Positions 26,566 to 39,400 of a stretch of 64,000 nucleotides of DNA are shown piece after piece (within the stretch, counting starts at the first letter, position 1; the number at the start of each line of letters is the position of its first letter). The stretch spans positions 124,001-188,000 of the forward strand of contig SJRY01000271.1 in the NCBI GenBank assembly GCA_011319805.1. The letters run 5' to 3'. The notes below the pieces were generated by a model. The model was not told the DNA's origin and made no database searches. It saw only the letters and a program-made list of their open reading frames with translations. The position numbers were made by a program, and so were the translations under genes. The stretch is from Macrocybe gigantea (Eukaryota > Basidiomycota > Agaricomycetes > Agaricales > Callistosporiaceae).

Positions 26566-28778
26566 AAAGCTCAAAGCTAGCCCTCGTGCACCTCACTATT
26601 CTCACTCTCTCCACCACCCTTCCTTCATTGCCTGACAGCCTCGAGTGCTGTGTGACCAAAGGAACCCACTGCATCATCATACCTCTTTCCTTTACCAAAA
26701 CTAACACTTTTACTTTCTACCACCACTCCCCATCCTGTGCCAACCCATATTCCAGTCTCTATCAGAGGTCTGTTAGGCTAGATGAATCTCAAAAGGACTC
26801 GGGCAGACTAAGTGCGAGAGTGGTTTTGAGATGATGGCAAAAGGAATATTAAGCCTAGTGCTACTGGTACATCTGGGAGTCCTTATATACATTACAGTAC
26901 TCGAGCACAGACCATGGGCTACACAATGCTGTGGACTGCGGATGAGTAAGACTGGAAGGAGATGACTCAGAATGACTAGGGAAGTGAGATGACTCGATGG
27001 CTGTGTGCTGCACAGCATGATGGGGAAGATAAGGGATATGGGAAAGATAAGATAAGAAATTGAATGGTCTCTTGGGCGACATCCATAACAAGGTCCTTGC
27101 TCATTGTACTTGGATGTACAAGAGGTATAAGAGTAATGTTGAGTCCGACCCTGACCAAATCGAGCATCAAAAGGCTATGCTAGAATAATCTTTGGAGAGT
27201 CCTACTGTATATTTGACCAGGTAGTGTGTTGACCTGGGACGTACCTCAGCAAGAGAGACAGGAGGACTCAGACATGTGTGGATAGTCCTTGCCTACTGAC
27301 GCTTTCTCAAACATGCCCTTGAAGATCATTGTCAGGAATATGTATTGATCTGAAATAAGAAAGGAGTCACCAGGCTGCTGGGACTTCTGATGAAGAAACC
27401 TTTCTTGACTGCCATTTGAGCATCCCTATTGCCACAGAGGTTTGAGCCAACCCATCTGCAGTTTAACAGGCACCCATCCTTTTCTCAGACCTAACCAAAG
27501 CAGGAGTCAATGGTCACACACCTCAACTACTCTATCATACAAAACCATCCCATTTCCAACCTTGCTTCCTTCTGCACACGAATCCACCGTAATCCCCTTT
27601 ACTGATAACATATCGGATACACTCTCATCCAAAAGAACCTCCACCTTCGAAACTATGTAGTTGAAGTTGAGTATGAGTACTGGACAAACTACTACCCCAA
27701 CCTTTCCCCTCAATGCAACCCCTCTGTTTTCATCTGGGATGAAGACCCTCCGGAACTTGAATTTTACCCCCGACTTTACCGATGAAGGGAAACTCCTGAG
27801 CAATACCCATAATGGAACTCATTACTGCCCTCTTCACCTTTATCACAATCATCCTCACAACCCTCTTTACTGCCAACCCTCTTGCCTTAGCCTGGAGCAC
27901 CCTCCAAAATAACCCACAGCAGGCCAAACAGGTTCAAAATGTGATATGGACTTTGGTCGATGTGACCAAAGAAGAACTGGACTTGGGCAAGAAGCCCAAA
28001 AGAATGAAATCAGAACCGCCAGATGCATATAAAGGGGATCCTGGTTTGATTGGAAGTTGGCTTCGATGCATGGAAGTCTACTTTGACAAAGAGGAAATAA
28101 CCAACAAATGGGATATGATAACCTATGCATTGCAATGGATCATGGGAGGCAAGGCTGAATGTGCATAGAACTGGGCAGACTCCAAGCTACAAGAGTGGCT
28201 TGAGTTCAAGATAGAACTAAATGGACGTAGGCAGGAATTTGGAAGCCATTCCACCTACGATGACTGGGAACATGGCTGCATCATTACACCAGCAATGGCT
28301 AACACTCTGGAAGTCAGAACGGACCCCCTTGGACATCTTCCACCATTCAAGGATTGGAAGAACTTTAAGGCAGAAGCCTGCAAGTTCTTTATGACCATAG
28401 AAACCTGGAATGATGTGATCATTCAGATTAAGGAACTGTCGCAGCATTGATGACTGGTCGAGGATTATATTGTTGAATTCCGGAGCTGGGCTCCCTTGAT
28501 GGAATACAATGATATTGCTCTCATCAATATTTTTAAACAGGGACTTGACCAGGCACTCAGACGACATATCATCGAACTAGGAGGTGTTCGTGAGGAGGAC
28601 ATTGACTGGTGGTATAAACACATGATGGAACTGGACCAGCAATATCACCAGGCCCAAAAGGAATTCAGTGCGAAGGAGCAAATCACTCCCAAGCAAACTC
28701 AGAAACTGGCTCAGAGAACCATGACACCTAAGGAGCAAACTCCGGCACTAGTGACCAGTAATGCTCAAGGACAGTGGT
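26566..28778 (+). mobile_element. Gypsy family A copy A3: leader and gag pseudogene
   Basis: Leader and gag of a family A element on the plus strand. Gag blocks include GLIGSWLRCMEVYFDKEE, KADSKLQEWLEFK-like sequence, DDWEHGCIITPAMANTLEVR, FKQGLDQALRRHIIELGG and YKHMMELDQQYHQAQKEF. It is interrupted at 26771-27090 by a solo LTR-B. The copy stops at 28778, just before the zinc knuckle that copy A1 retains, where it meets the inverted copy B2. Several TGA/TAG codons break it. All coding here is decayed. Confidence 0.8.
26771..27090 (-). mobile_element. Solo LTR of gypsy family B
   Basis: 320 bp, TGTTA..CATAACA, inverted relative to copy B1. It is flanked by the exact 5-bp duplication AGGTC at 26766-26770 and 27091-27095. 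The uninterrupted site (CAGAGGTCCTTGCTC) is preserved in copy A1 near 34221-34235, which proves the insertion. Confidence 0.95.
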
Positions 28779-31700
28779 AATGGGAACTTGTCTTTAACTG
28801 TATATTTGTTTATTTCTTGGTAGTCTTGGATGAGTCATTTGCTTCTGTCCTTCTTATTGTGAAAGAAGCAGAGTGTTGTGTAAGGTGATTTCGATGGACA
28901 TATCTTTTCTTTTCTTAGCCCTTCTTTGATAAAGGCATCTAGTTCCTCTAGTTCCTTCTGTGTCATTGGGTAGACCTTGCTCAGTATCATTTTGGGTGCA
29001 TCTTTTGTTAAGTTTATCTTATGGTCCCACTCTTTGTGGTCTGGTAAGCAATTGAAGTTCTTCTCCTTAAAGAGGTGTTTGAATCTGGTCAGATATGAGG
29101 GTATCTGAGTTCCTGTCTTGTTGCTGGCTGTGGTTTTTGCTGGTTCAGCCACTTTCTGTATCTTGATCATTTGATGATTTATCTTGCACATTTTGGAGCA
29201 TCTGTTAAAGACAATTTCTCCTATCCTCCATTTGATTGTTGGGTTGTGATAGACAAGCCAGTCATGTCCTAGTAGCATGTCAGTTTTTCTGATGTTGAAT
29301 ATGATAGCTTCCATGTGCTCCTTATGTCCTTTAATGTTGATGTGGACCTCTGCTACTCAGTCTGCTGTTTTCTGGCGGTTGGGTGACCCATCTGCATTTA
29401 TGATTGGAATCTTCTTGATTTATCATGTCTTCAGCCCTGTTTTTGCTACTATCGCAGTATTGATGCAGGTCCTATCTGCTCTGCTATTGACTTCCAGTGT
29501 TATTGTTGTTATTTCTTTTCATATTCGTATCCTAGCTGGTACTGTGAGTTCTTTCCTCTTTAGTAGTTTGTCACCTCAGATGATTTTCCTTGGTGCTTTA
29601 GATCACTTTGTGGGAATGGTATATTTCAAAGTATGGAATGATCTACATCCAGTATTGAAGCAAGTCTGTTTCAGCTGTATTTGACAAAACCCTCTTTGTT
29701 AGAGCTTTCTTCATCCTTGTCTTCTTTGTCCTCTCCTTCTTCTTCTTTTACTTCTCTGACTTAGGATTTTCCTTTCTTCTTCTTCTTGCAGTTCCATGCA
29801 TAATGTCCTTTCAAGCCACAGTTGAAACATGTGATGTTTGCTGCTCCCTTTTATGGTTTCAGACAGTTTCGTAAGAGGTGCTCTGGCTTATTGCAATTGA
29901 AGCAGTTGTTGCTTCGTACTTTGTCAACTTCCATTGCCTGTCCTGCTCCTTGGCTTGGATTTTCAGGCATGCACTAATTGCTTGTGAATTCTCCTCTCAT
30001 TACATTTCTATGTTTATCAATATTTCATCCAATTGCTCAAACTGTCTGGATGTATTTGTCTCCATCTGTTGGAAGTGCAGAGATTGAGTATACTGCTTCT
30101 GCTATCCTTCAGTTTAAGCTCTTCTCAAGTAAGAAATGAGGGGCTGTTCCTGTCATTCCTGCTTTTTCTGCAAGGTCTATGAATTCATCCAGGAATTCAT
30201 TGATGAGTCAGTTTCCCTGTCTGATGTTGAATAGCTTGCTTCCTGCTTGCAACAGTGACATGACATTGCTGAATCATATTTCTATCTTAGTTATGAAGTC
30301 AGCCCATATGCTTTGGTTAGTAGTGGTGTCAATCTTCTTTGATGCTCAGTGGGCTCCTGGTCCATCAGTTATTCTGAACAGGACCACCCCAATCTTCTAT
30401 GTATCTATGAGATTTCTATATGCAGTTATGTAGAGTTTCATCTTCCTCTACCAAATGTTGAAGGCTGTTCAATCTCCTGTGAAGTATTTTGGATCAGCAA
30501 TGATTCCCTTGTATTCTATCATCATTCTTTGAGGAGTTTCTTCATCATTGTCTTGGTCTTGGTTCTCCTGTTTCTGGATCTGTTGCTCTTAGGTCTGTTA
30601 TACTTGTACTTGCACTTGCTGTTCTTGAAGCTGTTTCTGTCTTCATTCCTCTCTTTGTTCTTTCCAGTAGTCTAGGTTGACTCCTGTGATTCTACAGGCT
30701 TGTTCAAAATCAGCCTACTCTGTAGCAGTCAGTCCATTTGTCTTTGGTAATCCTTTTTACTTCCTCTACTGATAGTATTTATCCTAGTTGCTGCTGCTTA
30801 CTTTCACTATAGTAGTGTGATTCTCTTCTTATATTGTGCTTTAGCAGATTGGTCCTCTAAAGGGGCTCAATAGTTTTGTTCCTGTCTGTCTCTGACTTTG
30901 GTGTCGTTCTCATTGACCCTGTCATACACTCTGTGCATTGTATCCTCTTTGTATCAGTATGTCTTCTTTCTGCATTCAGCGATTATAGTTCTTGATCTGT
31001 TGTCACCTGAACTTCCAGGCTTGCATTCATTCTTCTCTTGTTTTCTTGCAGATAGATTTGTCCTCTTCTTTGGCAAGAAGATTCTGGTCTGACCACAGCT
31101 TTTCTGGACTTATTCCATATTCTCCTTTTAGAAAAGGTTTTGCAATGAGTTGTGCTGCTCCTTCACTAAGGATCTCAGTAGGTTCATCTGTGGTAGTAAA
31201 GGCAAACTCTCTCAGAAATGCCTGTTCTTTATTATTGCTACTTGGTGTAGGTGTATGCTTTCTCTTCTGTTTGTTTAGATTGCTAGTGTCTCTGTGGATG
31301 GCATGGACTGTCTCTGTGAATGGTGTGGACTGCAATGTCTGGTCTACTTCTCTGAGCCAAGTGCACTTGTCACTCATGCTAGTGCTTACTGGGTCAGCAA
31401 CTGCTTGTCATCAAATATTGATCAAGTCTTTGATAAAGCATGATGTGGTGTATGTGTAAGTCTGAGCAAGTTTCAATGAGGCTTAATATCTTGTTAGGCT
31501 AAATGAATCTCAGAAGGACTCAGACAGACTAAGTATGAGAGTGGTCTTGAGACAATGGCAAAAGGAATATTAAGCCTAGCACTACTGGTTTATCTAGGAG
31601 TCCTTATATATGCTACAGTACTCGAGCATGGACCATGGGCTGTGCAATGCTGTGGACTGCAGATGAGTAAGACTAGAAGGAGATGACTCAGAATGACTAG

Positions 31701-31811
31701 GGAAGTGAAATGACTCAATGGCTGCATGCTGTGCAGCATGATGGGGAAGATAAGGAATATGAGAAAGATAAGATAAGAAATTGAATGGTCCTTTGAATGA
31801 CATCCATAACA
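28779..31811 (-). mobile_element. Gypsy family B copy B2: truncated, LTR-gag-protease, decayed
   Basis: The element runs on the minus strand from its 5' LTR (31492-31811, 320 bp, TATA-like TATATAAG) through gag (about 31400-29700) and the start of pol, ending at the beginning of the reverse transcriptase near 28779. Gag fragments include TWLREVDQTLQS-like sequence and EGAAQLIAKPFLKGEYGI. The pol N-terminus (29314-28835) includes KTDMLLGHDWLVYHNPTIKW and LTKDAPKMILSKVYPMTQKE, nearly identical to copy B1. The rest of pol and the 3' LTR are missing. Nearly every CpG of the B1 sequence is TpG or CpA here, so this is an old copy. Confidence 0.88.
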
Positions 31812-32229
31812 CCATGCATATCATCTTTTTCAGTATGTAACGTAATGAATGGTGAGATTATAAACTGTATCTAGCAAGAAAAAGACTTACCAATAGCAGT
31901 GGTAGTATCTTTCATCACAACATCCTTTTCTTAAACTTCAGAGTGATGAATGCATCTAGTGGGTTTGTGCAATATAGGCAGAATGGTAGCTGAGATTGAT
32001 CAAGCATGTTTAGGAGGTGCAATGGATATGCCACTGCTCTCAAGGGATCACTCTGTCCTAGAAAACATTAATGAAAATTCAAATAAAGTCAAAAACACAA
32101 AAAATACCTTGTCAAATGAGCTAGCAGTCCAGCTTGTTCTATCACCTCATTCTTCTCAAGATATTGGACAGAGGTTTTCCTGTTTCAAAGTTGGAGTTAA
32201 GTAATTTATAATTAAAAAGAATAATTTAC
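31812..32229. other. Unassigned AT-rich repeat DNA
   Basis: No intact frame. On the minus strand, fragments possibly spliced onto the ORF at 32245-32502 can be read (for example EVIEQAGLLAHLT followed by a GTATTT..TTTTCTAG intron), with stops. It probably belongs to the same unidentified repeat gene. Confidence 0.3.
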
Positions 32230-32244
32230 ATACTTGTTTTTACC

Positions 32245-32502
32245 CTACTTAGACTTGGGCCTGGCCATAGAAGGGGTATCAGGAGTTGCACCACTACTGG
32301 AAGGATTAGTGGCCCTAGTAGTCCTCTTGACTGGTCCAGGAAGGACAGTTTCCTCAAGAGCAGGACTAGCAGAATGGGTTCTGGGTCTAGAGGACAGTAG
32401 TGCAGCAGATTCCTTAGGAACAGGGCTAGCAGAGCATGTCCTGGGTCCAGAGGATACAGGAGCAGTGTTGGAAGCTTTGGATCTGGTAGACTTGGGGGCC
32501 AT
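32245..32502 (-). pseudogene. N-terminal exon of an unidentified repeat-associated gene
   Basis: The 85-residue frame starts MAPKSTRSKASNTAPVSSGP and is rich in Ser, Pro, Ala and basic residues, with an internal repeat (SSGPRTCSASP / SSRPRTHSASP). It resembles a nuclear, disordered N-terminus. A related sequence, with its ATG changed to ATA, lies at about 48054-48200 on the plus strand. I do not recognise the family; a DNA-transposon N-terminus is possible. Confidence 0.4.
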
Positions 32503-32529
32503 GGCAGCAAATAGGCAATAGAAGCAAAA

Positions 32530-33607
32530 AAATCTGAGGGGACAGCTAGCAGCAGGATGTGGGAGGAAAGAAAGAAGAGAGGCATCAAATGCCAGCCTTA
32601 TGTGATGATGTCATATCAAATTTTGAGCATCAGGCCTGAAATCAGATAGTATCAAGGGTCCAAGACCCTGATCACAGGATCTAGGCCCAGACCAGACTCA
32701 GAGCACCTCTGACAAATATAGCAGCAAAGGCTGCCTATTTGTGAGGGAATGCTGCAGGTCTCCCATTATGGGCTCTCAATGGAAGAAAAAAAAAAAGGGA
32801 AAAAAAAAAGAGAAAGAAAAACCCTGGTAGGGCACTGTTTGTGTCCTTGTTGTAGTGGTAGCAGTGGGGTGGGAATCATTGATATGGTGGGGCAGGGCAT
32901 TGACAGGGCAGCTGGAAGCCAGTCATTGCCAGGGCAGCAGATGCACTGTTGTTGGCTTGGCTGGTGGGCCCTCGTTGATGTAGCACATAGTCGTGGCTAG
33001 ACACCTGTTATTCACCCTGCTGATGTGTCCTCTGTAAGGTGGTGGTGGTGGTGTGGGGCCTGTCATTGATACTGCTGGGTCATCATTGATAGGGGGTGGC
33101 TCAGTGCCCCTCCTTGACCTGGTGGTGGCAGGGCATGGGCCCCATTGCATCCTCATTGCCCTGGCGGCTGAGCACTGCTCAGTGATGTAGCAGTGGCAGT
33201 GCAGGCCCCATTAGTACCCCCCTCAGGTCTTGTTGATATGGCAGGGGGCAGCATTGTTAACATGGTGGCTGGGTGCCCTTGGTGATATGGCAGCAGTAGC
33301 ATGGGGCTTGTTAGTGCCCCTATTGCATCCTCATTGACACAGTGTCAGTGGCCAAAGGGGGTCATTAGTGCCCCCCTCAGTCCTCATTGATGTGGCAGGG
33401 GCAGTGGCATTGCGGGGCCTATTAATGCTCCCATTGCATTCTCATTGATGTGGTGTTAGCAGTGCAGGAGTCATTAGCACCCTCCTCGGTCCTTGTTGAT
33501 ATAGTGGCAGTGGTGTGGGGCCTATTAGTGCCCCTGTTGCATTCTTGTTGATGTGGCAGTGACCATCCCCCCTTGGTCCTCATTGACTTGGTGGCAGCTA
33601 GGCACTC
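32530..33607. repeat. Purine-rich stretch and degenerate tandem repeat
   Basis: An A-rich purine tract (about 32780-32825) is followed to about 33600 by a degenerate array. Recurring pieces are TTGATGTGGCAG, GGGGCCTATTAGTGCCCC, ATTGCATCCTCATTGA and CCCCCTCAGTCCTCATTGAT. The unit is irregular, roughly 100-130 bp with internal sub-repeats. No coding is supported; open frames in it are by-products of the repeat. Confidence 0.55.
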
Positions 33608-34024
33608 TGTTACAATTTCAGGACTTATTGTTATCTTGATGACAGGCACATAACTCAAAAACCACATGATGAACATGTGACACAAAGTGTGATGTGACAT
33701 ACAAAATGCAATGTGATGACTTGAGACAACCCCATAACAATGACACATCAGTGCTGACTAGGGTACAGGGTTATTACGCAGCACGTGCAAGACAACATAA
33801 GGAGCACAGTCGAGTCCTTACTCATGCAGACAAGGGTTGAGGGTTTCACATAACATGAGGATAGCATAGTCATGGTCCATGCTCAGGAGTCGTAATGTAT
33901 AAATAGCTAAATTGTACATAGTAGAACTCAGCTTTGAGCTGGCTAAACACTAGCATACTTCTCCCCACCTCTCATCTCTGAGTTAGTTAGAGTGACTTGC
34001 ACGCAGATTTGGTTTTGTGTAGCA
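33608..34024 (+). mobile_element. 5' LTR of gypsy family A copy A1
   Basis: 417 bp, TGTTACAATTT..TGTAGCA, with TATAAATA at about 33898. The length and ends agree exactly with the LTR of copy A2 at 59511-59927 in inverse orientation, so the boundaries are well supported. Confidence 0.88.
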
Positions 34025-34634
34025 AAAGCTCAAAGCTAGCCCTTGCACACCTCACTACTCTTATGCTCTCTGCTGCCCTTCCTTTATTGCCCAATGGCCT
34101 TGAGTGCCATGCGACTAAAGGAACCCACTGCATCATCATACCTCTTTCCTTTACCAAAACTAACACTTTTACTTTCCACCACCACTCCTCACCCCACGCC
34201 AACCTACATTCCAGTCTCTGTCAGAGGTCCTTGCTCATAGTACTTGGACATATGATAGGACTATGTTACAGACGTCGCTCAAAGGACCATTCATTTTCCT
34301 ATCTTATCTTTCCCACATCCCTTATCTCCCCCATCATGCTGCGCAGCACGCGGCCATCGAGTCATCCCACTTCCCTAGTCATTCTGAGTCATCTCCTTCC
34401 AGTCTTACTCATCCGCAGTCCACAGCATTGCGCAGCCCATGGTCCGTGCTCGAGTACTGTAGTGTATATAAGGACTCCCAGATGTACCAGTAATGCTAGG
34501 CTTAATATTCCTTTTGCCATCATCTCAAGACCACTCTCGCACTTAGTCTGCCCGAGTCCTTCTGAGATTCGTCTAGCCTAACAAGATATTAAGCCTCGTC
34601 GAGACTTGCTCAGACTCACACACACACCACATCA

Positions 34635-36407
34635 CGCTTTATCAAAGACTTGATCAACATTCAATGACAAGCGGTCGCCGACCCAGCGAGCACTAGCACG
34701 AGCGATGAAAGCACTTGGCTCAGAGAAGTAGACCAGGCATTGCAGTCCATGCCATTCGCAGAGACAGTCCATGCCACCCGCAGAGACACTAGCAATCCAA
34801 ACAAACGAAAGAGAGAGTGCACGCCTACACCAAGTAGTGACGACGAAGAGTAGGCATTTCTGAGAGAGTTTGCCTTCACCACCACAGACAAGCCCACTGA
34901 GATCCTCAGCGAAGGAGCAGCACAACTCATTGCAGAACTCTTCCTAGAAGGAGAATACGGGATAAGCCCAGAAGAGCTGTGGTCAGACCAGAATCTTCTT
35001 GCTGAAGAAGAGGACGAACCCATCTGCAAGAAAATGAGAGAAGAATGAACACAAGCCCGAGACTTTAGGTGACAACAGATTGAGAACTATAATCGCCGAA
35101 CACAGGAGGAAGACATACTGATACAGAGAGGGCATGACGCACAGAGCATACGACAGAACCAACGAGAATGACACCAGAGTCAAGGACACACAGGAACGAA
35201 ACCGCCGAACCCCTTCAGAGGACCAATCCGCCGAAGCACTACATAAGGAAAGAATCACACCACTGTGGCGAAAGTAAGCAACAGCGACTGGGACGAATAC
35301 TATCGGTGGAGGGAGCGAAAAGGATTACCAAAGACAAACGGACCAACCGCCGCAGAGTGGGCCGATTTTGAACAAGCTTGTAGAATCACAGGAGTCGACC
35401 TAGACTACTGGAAAGAACAGAGAGAGGAGCGAAGACAGAAACAGCTCCAAGAACAGCAAGCCCAGGTACAAGCACAGCAGACCCAAGAACAACAGATCCA
35501 GGAACAGGAAAGCCAAGACCAAGAGAACGACGAAGAAACCCCCCAAAGGATGACGACAGAATACAAGGGAATCATCGCCGACCCAAAATCCTTTACAGGA
35601 GATCGAACATCCTTCAATATTTGGTGGAGGAAGATGAAACTTTACATAACCGCACATGGAGACTTCACGGATATAGAGAAGATTGGAGCGGTCCTGTCTA
35701 GAATGACCGATGGACCCGGAGCCCACTGGGCGTCAAAGAAGATCGACACTACTACCAACCAAAGCACATGGGCCGACTTCATAACTGAGATAGAGACACG
35801 ATTCAGCAACATCATGTCGCCATCACAAGCAGGAAGCAAACTATTCAACATCAGACAGGGAAACCGACCCATCGACGAATTTCTGGATGAATTCGTAGAC
35901 CTCGCAGGGAAAGCAGGAATGACAGGAACAGCCCCTCGTTTCCTACTCGAGAAGAGCTTAAACTGAAGGACAGCAGAAGCCGTACACTCGATCTCCACAC
36001 TTCCAACAGATGGAGATGAATATATCAAGACAGTTCGAGCGATTGGACGAAACATCGATGAACACAGAAATGTGATGAGAGGAGAATTCACAAGCAATCA
36101 GCGCAAGACCGGAAATCCAAGCCGAGGAGCAGGACAGGCCATGGAAGTCGACAAAGTACGAAGCAATAACTGCTTCAACTGCAATAAACCAGGACACATC
36201 TCACAAAACTGCCCAGAACCACGAAAAGGAGCAGCAAATGTCACATGTTTCAACTGTGGCTTAAAGGGACACTATGCACGGAACTGCAAGAAGAAGAAGA
36301 AAGGAAAATCCCAGGTCAGAGAAGTGAAAGAAGAAGAAGGAGAGGACGAAGAAGACAAGGATGAAGAAAGCTCTGACAAAGAGGGTTTTGCCGAAGGGTC
36401 CAACTGA
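34635..36407 (+). pseudogene. B1 gag (capsid and two CCHC knuckles), with a few stops
   Basis: One frame is readable from about 34635 to 36407, with stops at about 34662, 34851, 35046, 35070, 35169 and 35964. Most fit CGA to TGA; the TAG at about 34851 replaces a Gln codon present in B2. The N-terminal part includes TWLREVDQALQS and EGEYGISPEELWSDQNLL. A coiled, Gln-rich stretch (35430-35530) precedes the capsid region (TSFNIWWRKMKLYITAHG, WADFITEIETRFSN). Two zinc knuckles follow, CFNCNKPGHISQNC and CFNCGLKGHYARNC, then a Lys and Glu-rich tail. The initiating ATG is not certain. The protein would package the element RNA in cytoplasmic particles. Confidence 0.8.
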
Positions 36408-36419
36408 GAGGTGCTAAAT

Positions 36420-39400
36420 CGCGACCCATACAACTGAAACAGACTCGCTTCGATACCGGATGTAGATCATCCCATACTCTGAAATACACCATTCCTGCCA
36501 AGCGATCTGAAGCACCAAGGAAAACCATCCAAGGGGACAAACCACCAAAGAGGAAAGAACTCGCAGTACCAGCAAGAATACGAACGCGAAAAGGAATCAC
36601 AACGATAACGCCGGAAGTCGATAGCGGAGCAGATAGGACCTGCATCAACACTGCGATAGTAGCAAAAACAGGACTGAAGACACGACAAATCAAGAAGATT
36701 CCCATCATAAATGCGGACGGGTCACCCAACCGCCAGAAAACAGCAGACCGAGTAGCGGAGGTCCACATCGACATTAAAGGACACAAAGAGCACATGGAAG
36801 CTATCATATTCAACATCAGAAAAACTGACATGCTACTAGGACATGACTGGCTTGTCTATCACAACCCAACAATCAAATGGAGGATAGGAGAAATTGTCTT
36901 TAACAGATGCTCCAAAATGTGCAAGATAAATCATCAAATGATCAAGATACAGAAAGTGGCTGAACCAGCAAAAACCACAGCCAGCAACAAGACAGGAACT
37001 CAGATACCCTCATATCTGACCAGATTCAAACACCTCTTTAAGGAGAAGAACTTCAATTGCTTACCAGACCACAAAGAGTGGGACCATAAGATAAACTTAA
37101 CAAAAGATGCACCCAAAATGATACTGAGCAAGGTCTACCCAATGACACAGAAGGAACTAGAGGAACTAGATGCCTTCATCGAAGAAGGATTATGAACAGG
37201 AAAAATATGCCCATCGAAATCGCCTTATGCAGCACCCTGCTTCTTTCGCAACAAGAAGGATGGAAGCAAACGACTCATCCAAGACTACCGGGAGATAAAC
37301 AAATATACGGTCAAAGACAAGTTCCCACTACCATGCATCAGCGAGCTCCTTGACGTACTACAAGGAGCAAAGTACTTTAGCAAGATCAATATCATCTGGG
37401 GATACAATAACGTGCGCATCCGGAAAGGGGACGAATGGAAGGCAGCCTTCCTAACAGCAAGAGGACTCTTCGAACCGACAGTCATGTATTTTGGGCAGTG
37501 CAACGCACCAGGCACTTTTAGCCGAATGATGGTGAGCCTCTTCCAAGACCAAATACGAAGAAGAGTGTGCATAATCTATATGGACGACATCATAATCATT
37601 GGACGAACACGAGAGGAACTCCAAAAGAACACCATAGAAGTCATGGAAATACTGAACAAGAACGACCTATTCATCAAAGGACCGAAATGCATCTGGGAAT
37701 CATCGAAAGTCCCAGTACTAGGATACATTGTAGGAGAAGGGAAGGTAGAAATGAAACCAGAAAAGATCACAGCCATACAATCCTGGCCAATCCCAAAGAC
37801 GAAGAAAGAACTACAAAAGTTCTTGGGATTCACAAACTTTTACCGACGATTCATCAAGGGATATGCGAAGGTCGCTAAACCCCTGACGGAGTTGACTGGA
37901 AACAAAACATTCCAGTGGACAGACAAGCAACAAGGCGCTTTCAAAGAACTGATCTGACATATAACCTCAGCACCCATTCTAGCACTACCACAGACAGAAG
38001 GAAAATTCCGAGTCAAAACGGATGCCTCAGGATATGCCATTGGAGCAGTACTATCACAACAGCAGAAAGGACTATGGCATCTGATCGCATTCATTTCGAG
38101 ATGCATGACCCCAGCAGAACAAAACTATGAAATCTACGACAAGGAACTTCTTGCGATAATGGTCGCACTAAAGACATGGAGACAATACCTCCTCGAAGCT
38201 CGAGAGAAGTTTGAAATATTGACAGATCACAAAAACCTATCATACTTCCGGAAGCCACAGCGACTCAATTCGAGACAGATTGGCTGGTACCTGAAATTAC
38301 AGGAATATGACTACGAACTATGACATGTACCAGGAAAGGTGAATGGAAAAGCAGATGTCTTGTCACGGATGGCAGGATATGAAGAAAACCTAACAGAGAA
38401 GGACGACATACAAATGATCAAAGAAGCAGCATTCATTCGACATCTGGAAGAGAATAATGAATGAGACTTCGAATTTATGATGTTTGAGGATGAACACCCA
38501 CAGAAAGAAGAAGCAGAAAATAACGAAACAATACAAACAAGAGGAATCACAATGATCGAATCTTCAAGGATAGAACAAATTCGACAATGCACATGAAGGG
38601 AGACGATCATAACAATAGGACTGAAGAAAAAACCACACTGGTTCACAGAAGACGACCACATTGTATACGTAGGAGGAAAAATCTACATTCCTCCAGACAA
38701 CAAACTGAAGGAAAACATTATGTTTGAACACCACGACACACCCATCGGAGGACACCCAGGGCAATACTGCATGCACGAGCTCATAAGCCGCACCTATTGG
38801 TGGCCATCAATGCTAACAGACATCAAGAAGTATGTCAATGGATGTGAAACATGTCAGCGAAACAAAATCATCCAACAAAAGAAACACGCACCCCTGCACC
38901 CACACGAAGTCCCACAGCAACCATGGGAAGATATCGGAGTAGATCTCATAGGACCGCTACCCAGCTCGAATGGCTTTAATGCCATCGCCGCAGTCACAGA
39001 CTGCCTGACCAAGATGATCCACCTAGTTTCCACAAAGACCGAACTCACAGCAGAAGGTCTCGCACGACTATACCGAGACAATGTGTGGCAGCTTCATGGA
39101 ATCCCACAAAAGATTATCAGTGATCGAGGACCCCAGTTCGCAGCACGATTCATGACAGCACTTCTAAAATTACTCGAACAAAGCAAAATCTATCAACGGC
39201 CTATCACCCACAGACAGATGGACAGGCGGAGTGATCCCACCAAGAAACAGAAGCCTTCCTCAGAAGCTTCACAAACAACTTACAGGACGATTGGGCAGAA
39301 TGGATAGCAATTGCAGAGTACCAATACAATGACAAAGCACACCAGGGAACGAAGGAGACACCATTCTACCTCAACTATGGAATGCACCCCTGGAAGGGAG

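Noticed and set aside
35018..36831. Minus-strand ORFs across the gag and protease of B1
   Set aside because: They are antisense shadows. The plus strand encodes zinc knuckles, the protease motif and reverse transcriptase.
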